This document shows positions 53,918 to 62,743 of a stretch of 64,000 nt of DNA, one piece after another. The DNA lies in NCBI GenBank assembly GCA_050180485.1, contig JBFXED010000015.1, positions 1 to 64,000 on the forward strand. The letters are read 5' to 3'. The notes under the pieces were generated by a model. That model was given only the letters and a program-made list of their open reading frames with translations, searched no databases and had not been told where the DNA came from. Numbering within the stretch: the stretch's first letter is position 1; each line of letters opens with the position of its first letter. Origin of the DNA: CADEGL01 sp050180485 (GTDB lineage Bacteria; Pseudomonadota; Alphaproteobacteria; CADEGL01). Made by a program: the position numbers and the translations under genes.

Positions 53918-55369
53918 ATGCTGCTCACCGGCCCCCAATACATCGAATCCCTCCGCGACGATCGCGAAGTCTATGTCGACGGCGAACGCGTCAAGGACGT
54001 GCCCAGCCATCCGGCGTTCCAACATGCCGTGGCGTGGCGCGCGCGCATCTACGACATGGCGCACGAGGACCGCTACCGGAGCGTTATGTCGTATGCCGAT
54101 CCGGATGGCACGTTGCAGGCGATTCCGAATCGTCCGCCGCGCAGCAGGGACGATTGGCGCGCGAAGCGCCAATGGGTCGAGACCGTCCTGGACGATCTGG
54201 ACGGCATCGTCCTGCGCGTGGGCGACGAGACGGTGGGCTCGCTCTGGTCGCTGCTCGACGGGCGCAAGCTCTTGGACGAGGTCGATCCGCGTTTCGGCCG
54301 GAACATCGAGCTGCAGGTGGAGCGCGCCCGCACGCTCGACCTGATGACGGTGTCGGCCAACACCGATCCCAAGGGCGATCGCTCGCGCCGGCCTCAGGAC
54401 CAAGACCCGGACATGCTGCTGCACGTGGTCAAGGAGACGGACGCCGGTATCATCGTGCGCGGCGCCAAGTACGAGACAGCCGCACCTTATGCGCACCAGG
54501 CCTTCGTGAAGCCGACCATCGCCAACTGGGGCGACGAGAAGCTGTCGGACTATGCGCTCGGTTTCGTCTGCGCCATGAACGCGCCGGGCTTGAAGCATAT
54601 CTGTCGTACCAGCCATGCCGTGGCTCGCAGCCCGGCGGATTATCCGATCGCCAGCCGCTTTGACGAGCTGGACGCGCTGATCGTCTTCGACGATGTGCTG
54701 GTGCCGTGGGAGCAGGTGCTGTTCTACCGTCACACCCGCGCGGCGGCCTTCATCCGCGGCATGCTGCACCGCTACACCGGCTATCCGTTTCTCGCGCGCT
54801 TGCAGCGCTTCGCGGACATGATGATCGGCGCGGCGCTTCACAATGCGCGGCAGACCGGTCTGGATAAGCAGCAGGCCGTGCGCGAAAAGCTCGCCACGCT
54901 GGCGTGCTATCGCGAGAGCATCAACGCCTTCCTCACCGCCGCGATCGAGGAGGGGCAAACCAGCGAAGCGGGCCTGGTCATGCCACACCAGTCGTTGCTT
55001 TATTCCGGCCGCACCGTGGCGTGCGCCAAGCTGCCGGAGATGATGCATCTGACCCGCGAGTTATGCGGCGGACAGATCTGCGTCACGCCGGATGCGGCGT
55101 CGTTCCGCAGCCCGGAGACGGGCCCCTGGCTCGAGAAGTTCTATACCGTCAGCGACAACTGGCAGGCCGAGGACCGGCGCAAACTCTTGGCCTTCGCGCG
55201 TGACCTCGTGAACAGCGGCCATGCTGGCCACCGGGTGACGTTCCATCTGTTCGCCCAGTCGCCGCCCTTCGCCCACCTGAATGCCGTGTTCCAGACCTTC
55301 GACTGGAACCAGCCGCTGGAATTCGTGAAGAACGCCGCCGGTCTGTCCGACCGCGTGATGAAGAGTTGA
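53918..55369 (+). CDS. HpaB-family flavin-dependent monooxygenase, paralogue 2
   Basis: 483 residues, alignable end to end with the copy at 51311 (shared GPQYIESLRDDREVYVDGE start, DPDMLLHVVKETDAGI, AFVKPTIANWGDEKLSDYAL, VPWEQVLFYRHTRA, ARDLVNS blocks). Differences cluster at the N-terminal arm and around residues 60-140, where substrate specificity could differ. Also needs a separate flavin reductase. Followed after 14 bp by its own RidA-like partner, repeating the module order. Confidence 0.9.
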   Translation: MLLTGPQYIESLRDDREVYVDGERVKDVPSHPAFQHAVAWRARIYDMAHEDRYRSVMSYADPDGTLQAIPNRPPRSRDDWRAKRQWVETVLDDLDGIVLRVGDETVGSLWSLLDGRKLLDEVDPRFGRNIELQVERARTLDLMTVSANTDPKGDRSRRPQDQDPDMLLHVVKETDAGIIVRGAKYETAAPYAHQAFVKPTIANWGDEKLSDYALGFVCAMNAPGLKHICRTSHAVARSPADYPIASRFDELDALIVFDDVLVPWEQVLFYRHTRAAAFIRGMLHRYTGYPFLARLQRFADMMIGAALHNARQTGLDKQQAVREKLATLACYRESINAFLTAAIEEGQTSEAGLVMPHQSLLYSGRTVACAKLPEMMHLTRELCGGQICVTPDAASFRSPETGPWLEKFYTVSDNWQAEDRRKLLAFARDLVNSGHAGHRVTFHLFAQSPPFAHLNAVFQTFDWNQPLEFVKNAAGLSDRVMKS

Positions 55370-55383
55370 GAAGGGATCACGCC

Positions 55384-55794
55384 ATGCCGCACGAGCGCTT
55401 GCGCAAGTACAACACCAAGACCGCGTTCCCCGAGCAGAAGCTGGACAACGATCTTTGCTGGATCGTGAAGGCGGGCAAGCGCATCTATATCCGCGGCCAA
55501 ACCGGGCGGGTGTGGAACTCGGACAATGTGCTGGGCCAGGAGGACATGTACGCCCAGGCCGACAACGCCATGCAGAACATGGACATCCTGTTGAAGGAGG
55601 CGGGGGCGGGCTGGAGCGACGTCTGCGGTGTCCGCCTTTACGTCTCGGACCGCGCCTATGTGAAGCCGGTCTGCAACGCCGTCGGCAAATGGCTCAAGGG
55701 CGTGCATCCGACCATGTCGGTGCTGATCATCAAGGGCTTTGCGCGGCCCATTTACGGCATGGAAGTCGATCTGGACGTGATCCTGGAACGTTAA
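55384..55794 (+). CDS. RidA-family protein paired with HpaB-2
   Basis: 136 residues (MPHERLRKYNTKTAFPEQKL..). Homologous to the RidA-like gene at 52780, sharing the unusual RKFNTK/RKYNTK start. The canonical Arg position reads SVLIIKGFARPIYG, so the Arg of VEVARLP is again absent. It completes the second oxygenase-RidA module. No terminator is evident before the transporter gene 109 bp downstream. Confidence 0.86.
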   Translation: MPHERLRKYNTKTAFPEQKLDNDLCWIVKAGKRIYIRGQTGRVWNSDNVLGQEDMYAQADNAMQNMDILLKEAGAGWSDVCGVRLYVSDRAYVKPVCNAVGKWLKGVHPTMSVLIIKGFARPIYGMEVDLDVILER

Positions 55795-55903
55795 ATTCCA
55801 GTCGCCCGCGGTTCGCCGTTGCGCTAGACCCTAGCTGTCTGACCGGGGGGCGGATGATGCGGGGCAGAGGCTATTTTTCCGAAGCTGCGGCGCGGCTCAT
55901 CCC

Positions 55904-57175
55904 ATGACCGCGATCGCCGCCCCGCTCGAGTTCCGCGACCGACAAAAGGCGATCTGGGCCAGCATCTCCGGCAATGTGCTGGAGTGGTACGACTTCGCCG
56001 TCTACGGCTATTTCGCGCCCATCATTGCCCAGAAATTCTTTCCTTCGGACTCGCCGGACTCCTCGCTGCTGGCCGCCTATGGCGCTTTCGCGGCCGGCTT
56101 CCTCATGCGTCCCTTGGGCGGCTTTCTGTTCGGCTATTTGGGCGACCGCATCGGCCGCCGCCGCACGTTGATCCTGTCCGTCGCCTTGATGGCGGTGCCA
56201 ACGTTCCTGATCGGCGTGATGCCCGACTATTCCGCCATCGGGGTCTGGGCCGCCGTGCTGATCGTCGTGATGCGCATGGTGCAAGGCTTGTCGGTCGGCG
56301 GCGAATACACGACATCGGCGATCTATCTGGTGGAGCAGGCCCCGCCCGGACGGCGCGGGTTGTTTGCCTCTTGGGTCAATGTCGGCTGCATTGCCGGGAT
56401 TCTGCTGGGCTCCGCCGTCGGCGCCTTCATCCACACGTTCTGGGAGGCGGAAGTCCAGGATTGGGCTTGGCGCCTGCCGTTCTTGGCCGGTTTGTCGGTC
56501 GGCGTCCTGGGTTTTGTGCTGCGGCGCGGCTTGCCCGATTCCACCAGCGCGACCGAGTTGCGGGAACAGGCGCCGATCGCGCGCGCGTTCCGGCGCGAAT
56601 GGCGTTCCATGCTGCGCGTGTGCGGCCTCTGGCTGGCCAGCGCCATCGGCTTCTACATGATGTTTCTCTACATCACGACCTATCTGCAGCGTGAAGTGGG
56701 GTTGAGCGCCGCGTTGGCGCTGGACATCAACACGATCTCCATGGTCGTGCTGCTTTTCACCATCCCCGTCGCTGGCTACCTCTCCGATCTCGTGGGGCGC
56801 CGGATCTTCATGATCGGAGTGCCGGTCGCCCTTTTGGTGCTGTCCTATCCGCTTCTTTGGGTCATGCACCACGACGACCCGGCACTTATCCTGTCGGCGC
56901 AGATCGTGTTCGCTCTTCTTCTGGGGGCTTATGGACCCGCGATATCGGCGGTGATGGCGGAGCTGTTTCCCCGCGAGGTGCGCTGCAGCGGCATGTCCAT
57001 CGCCTACAACCTGACCTTGGGCCTGATCGGCGGCACAACGCCCATGGTGGCCACCTATCTGATCGCGCGGACCCATGACGATCTGTCCATCGCTTGGTAT
57101 TTGATGGCCGCCGCGGCGATTTCGTTCGTATCCGCCTTGTCCATTCCCGAAACGGCCAAGACGCCTTTGCGGTGA
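55904..57175 (+). CDS. MFS transporter, MHS (metabolite:H+ symporter) family, copy 1
   Basis: 423 residues, about 12 membrane helices. MHS features: SGNVLEWYDFAVYGYFAPII at the N-terminus, ..AFAAGFLMRPLGGFLFGYLG.. followed by DRIGRRR (loop 2-3 motif), ..GLSVGGEYTTSAIYLVEQ.. and ..DLVGRRIFMIG... The family imports organic acids, betaines or osmolytes with protons (KgtP, ProP, ShiA). Downstream of the HpaB-RidA genes, it is a good candidate for uptake of the locus substrate. A close paralogue follows at 57212. Confidence 0.92.
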   Translation: MTAIAAPLEFRDRQKAIWASISGNVLEWYDFAVYGYFAPIIAQKFFPSDSPDSSLLAAYGAFAAGFLMRPLGGFLFGYLGDRIGRRRTLILSVALMAVPTFLIGVMPDYSAIGVWAAVLIVVMRMVQGLSVGGEYTTSAIYLVEQAPPGRRGLFASWVNVGCIAGILLGSAVGAFIHTFWEAEVQDWAWRLPFLAGLSVGVLGFVLRRGLPDSTSATELREQAPIARAFRREWRSMLRVCGLWLASAIGFYMMFLYITTYLQREVGLSAALALDINTISMVVLLFTIPVAGYLSDLVGRRIFMIGVPVALLVLSYPLLWVMHHDDPALILSAQIVFALLLGAYGPAISAVMAELFPREVRCSGMSIAYNLTLGLIGGTTPMVATYLIARTHDDLSIAWYLMAAAAISFVSALSIPETAKTPLR

Positions 57176-57211
57176 TGTGGTAACTCCTGGGCATCAAACC
57201 GGGGGTGATAG

Positions 57212-58492
57212 ATGAGCGCAGCGGTCGCGGCGGTTGAGCCGGGGATTCGCCGCCGGGTGGTGGCGGCCGGCATCTCGGGCAATGTGCTCGAATGGTACGA
57301 CTTCGCCGTTTACGGTTATTTCGCGCCCATCATCGCGGAACGGTTCTTTCCCTCCAACTCGCCCACGGCCTCCTTGTTGGCCGCCTATGGCGCATTCGCC
57401 GCCGGCTTCCTGATGCGTCCGTTAGGGGGCTTCCTGCTCGGCCATCTGGGCGATCGCATGGGCCGGCGGAAGACGCTGATCCTTTCCGTCGTCCTCATGG
57501 CCGGGCCGACCTTCATGATCGGCGTCATGCCCGATCACGCGGACATCGGGGTGGCCGCCGCCGTCTTGATGGTCGTGATGCGGATGCTTCAAGGCTTGGC
57601 GGTGGGCGGCGAATACACCACCTCGGTCGTCTATCTGGTCGAGGAAGCGCCGCCACACCGGCGGGGGTATTACGGCTCCTGGAGCGTGTTCGGCGCCATC
57701 GGGGGCATCCTGCTGGGCTCCGCGGTGGGTGCGTTCATTAACACGGTTTGGGCCGCCGAGGTGCATGACTGGGCGTGGCGTCTGCCGTTTCTGATCGGGC
57801 TGGCTGTCGGTCTGATCGGTTTCGTCCTTCGGCGCGGCCTGCCCGAGCCGCTGAGCGACAAGGACAGGGAAGACCACAAGCTGCCGCTGGCCAAGGCGGT
57901 GCGGGACGAAGGCCGCACTATGATGAAGGTGATCGGCATCAGCGTGGTCAACGCCGTCAGCTTCTACATGATCTTCATCTACATCACGGTGTATCTGGAG
58001 CGGCAGGTCGGCCTGCCGGCCGCCACGGCCCTCGACGTCAACACGGTCAGCATGATCGTCATGCTGGTGCTGATGCCGCTCTTCGCGCGCCTGTCCGACC
58101 GCTTCGGGCGCAAGCCGCTCTTGGCCGCCGCCGCTTTCGGGCTTCTGCTCCTGTCCTATCCGTTGCTCTGGGTCATGCACCATCCGGACGTCATGACCAT
58201 CTTCTTGGGCCAGCTCGGCTTCTCCATCTTGGTCGGCTGCTATCTGGCGGTCCAACCCACGGCCATGGCGGAGATGTTCTCGCCCGGCGTGCGCTGCAGC
58301 GGCATGGCCGTGGCATACAATTTGACGCTTGGCATCCTCGGCGGCACGACGCCCATGGTGTGCACCTATCTGATCGAGAAGACGGGCGACGACCTGTTCA
58401 TCGCCTGGTATCTGATGGCCGCGGCCGCCGTTTCCCTGGCCGTCGTGCTGACCTTGAAGGAAACCGCCAAGGCGCCGCTTCGTTCGTCATGA
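57212..58492 (+). CDS. MFS transporter, MHS family, copy 2
   Basis: 426 residues, paralogue of the preceding gene with the same ..SGNVLEWYDFAVYGYFAPII.. start, DRMGRRK loop motif, ..GLAVGGEYTTSVVYLVEEAP.. and ..GILGGTTPMVCTYLIEKTGD... GGGGGTGATAG precedes ATG 57212. Duplication of both oxygenase and transporter in one locus suggests two related substrates or dose increase. Confidence 0.92.
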   Translation: MSAAVAAVEPGIRRRVVAAGISGNVLEWYDFAVYGYFAPIIAERFFPSNSPTASLLAAYGAFAAGFLMRPLGGFLLGHLGDRMGRRKTLILSVVLMAGPTFMIGVMPDHADIGVAAAVLMVVMRMLQGLAVGGEYTTSVVYLVEEAPPHRRGYYGSWSVFGAIGGILLGSAVGAFINTVWAAEVHDWAWRLPFLIGLAVGLIGFVLRRGLPEPLSDKDREDHKLPLAKAVRDEGRTMMKVIGISVVNAVSFYMIFIYITVYLERQVGLPAATALDVNTVSMIVMLVLMPLFARLSDRFGRKPLLAAAAFGLLLLSYPLLWVMHHPDVMTIFLGQLGFSILVGCYLAVQPTAMAEMFSPGVRCSGMAVAYNLTLGILGGTTPMVCTYLIEKTGDDLFIAWYLMAAAAVSLAVVLTLKETAKAPLRSS

Positions 58493-58555
58493 CAAAGCCG
58501 TTGCATATCGGCGGCGGCACATTAACTTTTCGTGAATGAAAAGGACGGACCTAAC

Positions 58556-59017
58556 ATGACGGACGCACCACGGGTCGAGGTCTTGCCGCCCCCTGGCGCG
58601 CCGGTCTTTGGGATCGAGCGGTTCGAGGGCGTGCTCTCGCGCCGGATCCTGGCCTTCATCCTGGACTGTATCTTGATCGGCGTGCTGACCGTCCCGTTCC
58701 TGATCTTGAGTTTCGCCCTGGCGATCCTCACCTTCGGGCTTCTGGTCATCCCGATTGGCGGTGTTCTGACGTTCTTCTACTTCACCCTGTTCACGGGTGG
58801 CGCGAAGTCGGCCACGCCCGGCATGCGCCTGATGGGCATCGAGTTGCGCGATCTTCGGGGCGGGCGGCCCGATTTGTTGCAGGCGGGTGTCCGTACGCTG
58901 GTCTTCATGGCGTCCAACACGGTGTTGCCGGTCATCATCTGCGCGGTCGCCCTGTTCGACCTCCGGCGCCGCACGATCCACGACATGCTGACCTCCACGG
59001 TCGTCGTCCGCCGTTAA
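58556..59017 (+). CDS. RDD-family membrane protein
   Basis: 153 residues from ATG 58556 (GGACGGACC upstream; an in-frame ATG at 58532 has no such site). RDD domain: ..RRILAFILDCILIGVLTVPF.. with the Arg-Asp pair in the first helix, ..GGAKSATPGMRLMGIELRDL.. and ..RRRTIHDMLTSTVVVRR. Three to four helices in the inner membrane. Function of the family is generally unknown. Confidence 0.88.
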   Translation: MTDAPRVEVLPPPGAPVFGIERFEGVLSRRILAFILDCILIGVLTVPFLILSFALAILTFGLLVIPIGGVLTFFYFTLFTGGAKSATPGMRLMGIELRDLRGGRPDLLQAGVRTLVFMASNTVLPVIICAVALFDLRRRTIHDMLTSTVVVRR

Positions 59018-59159
59018 CGCCCCGTCACCGTTCGGTCGCAGCGGTAGAGGCATCCGCCACAAAATTGCCCAGACATCTTCACACGGGCGTCAACTGGCCT
59101 AGGTATCCCTTAGCGCACGGCGGAGATCGCCCCGCCGCTTGCGCGAACGGAGAACCACC

Positions 59160-59357
59160 ATGGCCAACCCACTGCTGAAGTATCTCGACGGCCAGGACTG
59201 GACCGATTCCATCGACCAGTGCCGCGGCCTTTCGGTGAAGGATTTTGCGGACGCGGTCCTGATGACGTCGTCCGACGATGACGACGATGTCAGCGCGCGC
59301 GAAGAGCGCGCTCCAGAAACTCAAGGCGATCCTGACCCCAAAACAATTCATTGTTGA
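59160..59357 (+). CDS. Small hypothetical protein, C-terminus overlapping an antisense gene
   Basis: 65 residues (MANPLLKYLDGQDWTDSIDQ.., acidic ..SSDDDDDVSAREERAPE..). ACGGAGAA lies 8 bp before ATG 59160. The last 68 bases overlap the 3' end of the convergent HCCA-isomerase-like gene. No family is recognised. The first half looks protein-like; the tail may be fortuitous. Confidence 0.4.
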   Translation: MANPLLKYLDGQDWTDSIDQCRGLSVKDFADAVLMTSSDDDDDVSAREERAPETQGDPDPKTIHC

Positions 59358-59889
59358 GGATGTAGGTCGGCAGGCCGAACACCTGCCGGCCGATCGCCTC
59401 CTCGCAGTTGGCGTCGTATTCGGCCTCGGCCTCCACGCCTTCGGCGGCGGCACGCAAGGTTGCGCCCACGAAGCCGCAGCTTTCGGCCACGTCGTCCAGC
59501 GTGGCGATGTCCGCGATGTTGCGCTCCTCCACCCAGATCGCCCGCATGAAGGCGAGAACCAGGGGGCCGGGGTCATGCCCGGCCTGGCGCGCGGCCACCA
59601 CCATGTGGGCCGCTAGGGACTCGTTCACCGGAAAGAACTTGGGCTCCAGCGTCAGTTCCATGCCCAGATGGGCACGCCACCGCTTCAACTCCATCATCCG
59701 GTAGGCCTTGCGCGCGGGCGGGCGATCCTTCAGGCGCAACGTGCCCGCCGCCGGGAAGACGCGGCCGGGGTCGACAGGCTTGTAGTTCAGCGTCGCCCCC
59801 GCGCGTTTGGCGATCTCCATGACGCGCGACTGCCCCAGATAGGACCAGGGCGAGGCCAGGGCGAAGTAATAATCCACCGTCTGGGTCAT
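59290..59889 (-). CDS. 2-hydroxychromene-2-carboxylate isomerase-like protein
   Basis: 199 residues. DsbA-like fold with ..YYFALASPWSYLGQSRVMEI.. (Ser in SPWSY) and ..GRQVFGLPTYILNNELFWGQ.. at the C-terminus. Glutathione-dependent isomerase or transferase family. It overlaps the start of nothing but its own downstream partner: its ATG lies 4 bp inside the end of the acyl-CoA synthetase gene, so the two are translationally coupled and may serve one catabolic pathway. Confidence 0.85.
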   Translation of the reverse strand: MTQTVDYYFALASPWSYLGQSRVMEIAKRAGATLNYKPVDPGRVFPAAGTLRLKDRPPARKAYRMMELKRWRAHLGMELTLEPKFFPVNESLAAHMVVAARQAGHDPGPLVLAFMRAIWVEERNIADIATLDDVAESCGFVGATLRAAAEGVEAEAEYDANCEEAIGRQVFGLPTYILNNELFWGQDRLEFLERALRAR

Positions 59890-61526
59890 GGTTTGCCGCC
59901 CTCTTTTGACCGCGACGCTTCGCGTTCACGCAAAGTCCGGCGCATGATCTTCCCTGTCGCGGTCATGGGCAACTCCGTCACGAACTCGATTGTCCGTGGA
60001 TACTCGTGGGCCGCCAGGCGAGCCTTGACGAAAGCCTGCATCTCGGCGCCCAGCCGCGCATCGGGGTGCACGCCGGGCTTGGGCACGATGAAGGCCTTGA
60101 TGGCCTCGGTCCGCACGGGGTCGGGCACGCCGATGACCGCGGCCAGGGCCACGACAGGATGTTTCAGCAGGCAATCCTCGATCTCGCTCGGGCCGATCCG
60201 GTAAGAGCCGCTGGTGATCACATCGTCGTCGCGGCCCTTGAACCAGAAATAACCTCCGGCATCCTTGGCGGCCAAATCGCCCGTCAGCAACCAATCGCCC
60301 GCGAACTTGTTTTGTGTGGCTTCGGGCTTGTTCCAATAGGATAAGAACATCACCGGATCGGGCCGGCGGATCGCCACATTGCCCGTCTCGCCCGGCGGCA
60401 GGACGCCACCGTTCTCATCCACCACTTCGACGACATGCCCGGGGATCGGCCGGCCCATGGAGCCGGGGCGCGTTTCCATGATCGGCGCGCAGTTGCCCAG
60501 CACCAGGTTGCATTCCGTTTGGCCATAGAACTCGTTGATCGTGACGCCCAGCGCCGCGCGGCCCCAGGCCACCAGTTCCTCGCCCAACGGCTCGCCCCCG
60601 CTGCCGACCGTGCGCAGGTTGATCGGCGCGCGGGCCCGGGAAGCGCCGGCCTGGCGGAAGAGTTTGAGGGCGGTTGGCGGAAGGAAGCTGTTGCGCACGC
60701 CGTGCCGGGCCATCAGCGCGAACGCGGCCTCGGGGTCGAATTTGCGCGCGCGATGGGCCAAGACAGGAACACCGTGGTGCCAGCTCGGCAGCAAGACATC
60801 GAGCAGCCCGCCGGCCCAGGCCCAATCGGCCGGCGTCCAGAACAGGTCACCCTTCTGAGGAAAGAATTCGTGGGGGAACTCGACGCCGGGCAGGTGGCCC
60901 AGCACGACGCGATGGGCTTGCAGGGCACCCTTGGGTGGGCCCGTGGTACCCGAGGTGTACATGATGAGGGCGGGATCGTCGGGCGCGGTGTCGACCGGGT
61001 CGAACGACTCCGACCCGCGCTCGACCAATGCGTGGAAATCGTGGGCGCGACCGTCACCCTTGCCGGCGACGATCAAGGTGATGGGCGCATCCAGATCTTT
61101 CTCAGCCTCGCGCGCCTTGGGCAGGCCCTGGTCGTCGGTGACCAGGGCCTTGGCGCCGCTATCCTTCAGGCGATAGGCGATGGCGTCCGGGCCGAACAGC
61201 GCGAAGAGGGGCAGGACGATGGCGCCCAGCTTATAGGCGGCCAAGTGTGCCACGGCCAGTTCCGGGCCTTGCGACAGCAGGACCGCGACACGGTCGCCAC
61301 GCCCGACGCCCAGATGACGCAGCGCGTTGGCCAAGCGGTTGCTGAGCCGTGCGAGATCTTGGAACGAGTGGCGGGAAACGGCGCCGGCTTCGTCCTCCAC
61401 GATCATGGCGACACCGCCGGATGCCGCGTGGCGGTCGCAGACGTCGACGGCGATGTTGTAGCGCTCCGGCACGCGCCAGCGGAACCCGGCCACGACGGAA
61501 TCGTAGTCCTTGCCCGGCATCAGCAT
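59886..61526 (-). CDS. Acyl-CoA synthetase (AMP-forming, medium-chain/ACSM-like)
   Basis: 546 residues. ANL-superfamily motifs: P-loop ..ALIMYTSGTTGPPKGALQAH.., ..NEFYGQTECNLVLGNC.., ..GDWLLTGDLAAKDAGGYFWF.. (core Asp hinge region) and the C-terminal ..PMTATGKIMRRTLREREA.. with the catalytic Lys. Activates a carboxylic acid with ATP and CoA. The GQTE pattern and length fit medium-chain or branched acids. Followed by the HCCA-isomerase-like gene. Confidence 0.92.
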   Translation of the reverse strand: MLMPGKDYDSVVAGFRWRVPERYNIAVDVCDRHAASGGVAMIVEDEAGAVSRHSFQDLARLSNRLANALRHLGVGRGDRVAVLLSQGPELAVAHLAAYKLGAIVLPLFALFGPDAIAYRLKDSGAKALVTDDQGLPKAREAEKDLDAPITLIVAGKGDGRAHDFHALVERGSESFDPVDTAPDDPALIMYTSGTTGPPKGALQAHRVVLGHLPGVEFPHEFFPQKGDLFWTPADWAWAGGLLDVLLPSWHHGVPVLAHRARKFDPEAAFALMARHGVRNSFLPPTALKLFRQAGASRARAPINLRTVGSGGEPLGEELVAWGRAALGVTINEFYGQTECNLVLGNCAPIMETRPGSMGRPIPGHVVEVVDENGGVLPPGETGNVAIRRPDPVMFLSYWNKPEATQNKFAGDWLLTGDLAAKDAGGYFWFKGRDDDVITSGSYRIGPSEIEDCLLKHPVVALAAVIGVPDPVRTEAIKAFIVPKPGVHPDARLGAEMQAFVKARLAAHEYPRTIEFVTELPMTATGKIMRRTLREREASRSKEGGKP

Positions 61527-61606
61527 GCGGTTGCGCCGTTCGACGGAGGCATAGCCACGCGGGCGTGAAGCCGGTACATCTGCACTCCCATCAGCGCGGT
61601 GCGGTC

Positions 61607-62629
61607 ATGTTCCAGCCCGGCCTTTCGAAAGGCAAGTACGCCCTCGCGGCCGTGGTCGCGTTGGCGGTTCTGGCCGTTGCCGCGCCGGGCCGCGCCGCGT
61701 CCGCCAAGCAGGAGCCCTTCGTCCGTTCCTGGCAAGGCGAGTTTCCCCGGACGGATTTCTCCTTGCATGCCGTGCCGCTCGATCAGATCTACGACGTGGT
61801 CCATCGCGACGGCGTGCCGGCGATCGACAATCCCAAGATCGTTTCCCTGCGCGAGGTCTATGGGATCGGCGATTGGGAGCCGGTGGTGACCGTTTCGATG
61901 GGCGGTGAACGTCGCGCCTATCCGGTCCAGCTTCTGACTTGGCACGAAATCGTCAACGACACGGTGGGCGGCGTGCCCATCGCCGTGACCTATTCGCCCT
62001 TGTGCAACTCCATCGTGGTCTATGACCGGCGGGTCGACGGGCAAGCGCTGATCTTCGGCGGGACGGGGCGGCTGCGAAACGCGAACGCCGTCATGTACGA
62101 CAAGGAGACCGAAAGCTGGTGGCAGCAGTATACCGGCGAGGCCATCGTGGGCGACCTGACCGGTAAGCGGCTCAAGCCCGTGGCCGCGCGTGTCGAGTCG
62201 TTCATCCGCTTCCGCAATGCAGCTCCGGAAGGCACGGTAGTCATGCCGCGGTCGCCGGCGATGCGGCAGTACGGCCATAACCCGTTCGCCTATTACGACA
62301 CGCGTGGAAAGCCCGACCATTCCTTTTCGGGCGACTTGCCGGCGGGCATCGCGCCGCTGGCGCGCGTTGTATCGGTGGGAGACCAGGCTTGGCCGCTCGA
62401 TCTGGTGCGCAAACAGAAGACCGTCGAGGCCGACGGGCTGGTGATCACCTGGCAACCCGGCCAAGCCTCGGCCCTCGATCAAGTGATGATTTCCAACGGA
62501 CGCGACGTGGGAAACGTCACGGTCCAGCGCAAGACCGCATCGGGGTTCGAGGACGTGCCCTATAACGTCAGCTTCGCCTTCGCCTTCCACGCCTTCTACC
62601 CCAAGGGCGTGATTCACGCGCTGAAATGA
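61607..62629 (+). CDS. Exported DUF3179 protein
   Basis: 340 residues from ATG 61607. A signal peptide (..KYALAAVVALAVLAVAAPGR..) precedes the DUF3179 domain: ..AYPVQLLTWHEIVNDTVGGV.., ..VTYSPLCNSIVVYDRRVDGQ.., ..SWWQQYTGEAIVGDLTGKRL... The conserved Cys in SPLCNS and nearby His are invariant in the family. Probably periplasmic; function unknown. Divergent from the acyl-CoA synthetase. Confidence 0.87.
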   Translation: MFQPGLSKGKYALAAVVALAVLAVAAPGRAASAKQEPFVRSWQGEFPRTDFSLHAVPLDQIYDVVHRDGVPAIDNPKIVSLREVYGIGDWEPVVTVSMGGERRAYPVQLLTWHEIVNDTVGGVPIAVTYSPLCNSIVVYDRRVDGQALIFGGTGRLRNANAVMYDKETESWWQQYTGEAIVGDLTGKRLKPVAARVESFIRFRNAAPEGTVVMPRSPAMRQYGHNPFAYYDTRGKPDHSFSGDLPAGIAPLARVVSVGDQAWPLDLVRKQKTVEADGLVITWQPGQASALDQVMISNGRDVGNVTVQRKTASGFEDVPYNVSFAFAFHAFYPKGVIHALK

Positions 62630-62689
62630 CCGATTTTTCGCCTCAATCGAGGCGTTTCCTTGCCCCTGGAACGGGGGAGGACTAAATTT

Positions 62690-62743
62690 ATGGCAGCCCT
62701 TCAGCAGCGATGGATGTGGCGATGCCGCGCGACCCGGCCGTAG
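62690..62743 (+). other. Short leader ORF overlapping the start of the molybdoenzyme gene
   Basis: 17 codons (MAALQQRWMWRCRATRP) from ATG 62690, which has the only good ribosome-binding site here (GGGGAGG at 62674-62680). It ends at TAG 62741, inside the following gene in another frame. Either a leader peptide for translational coupling or the trace of a frameshift at the gene start. Confidence 0.35.
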
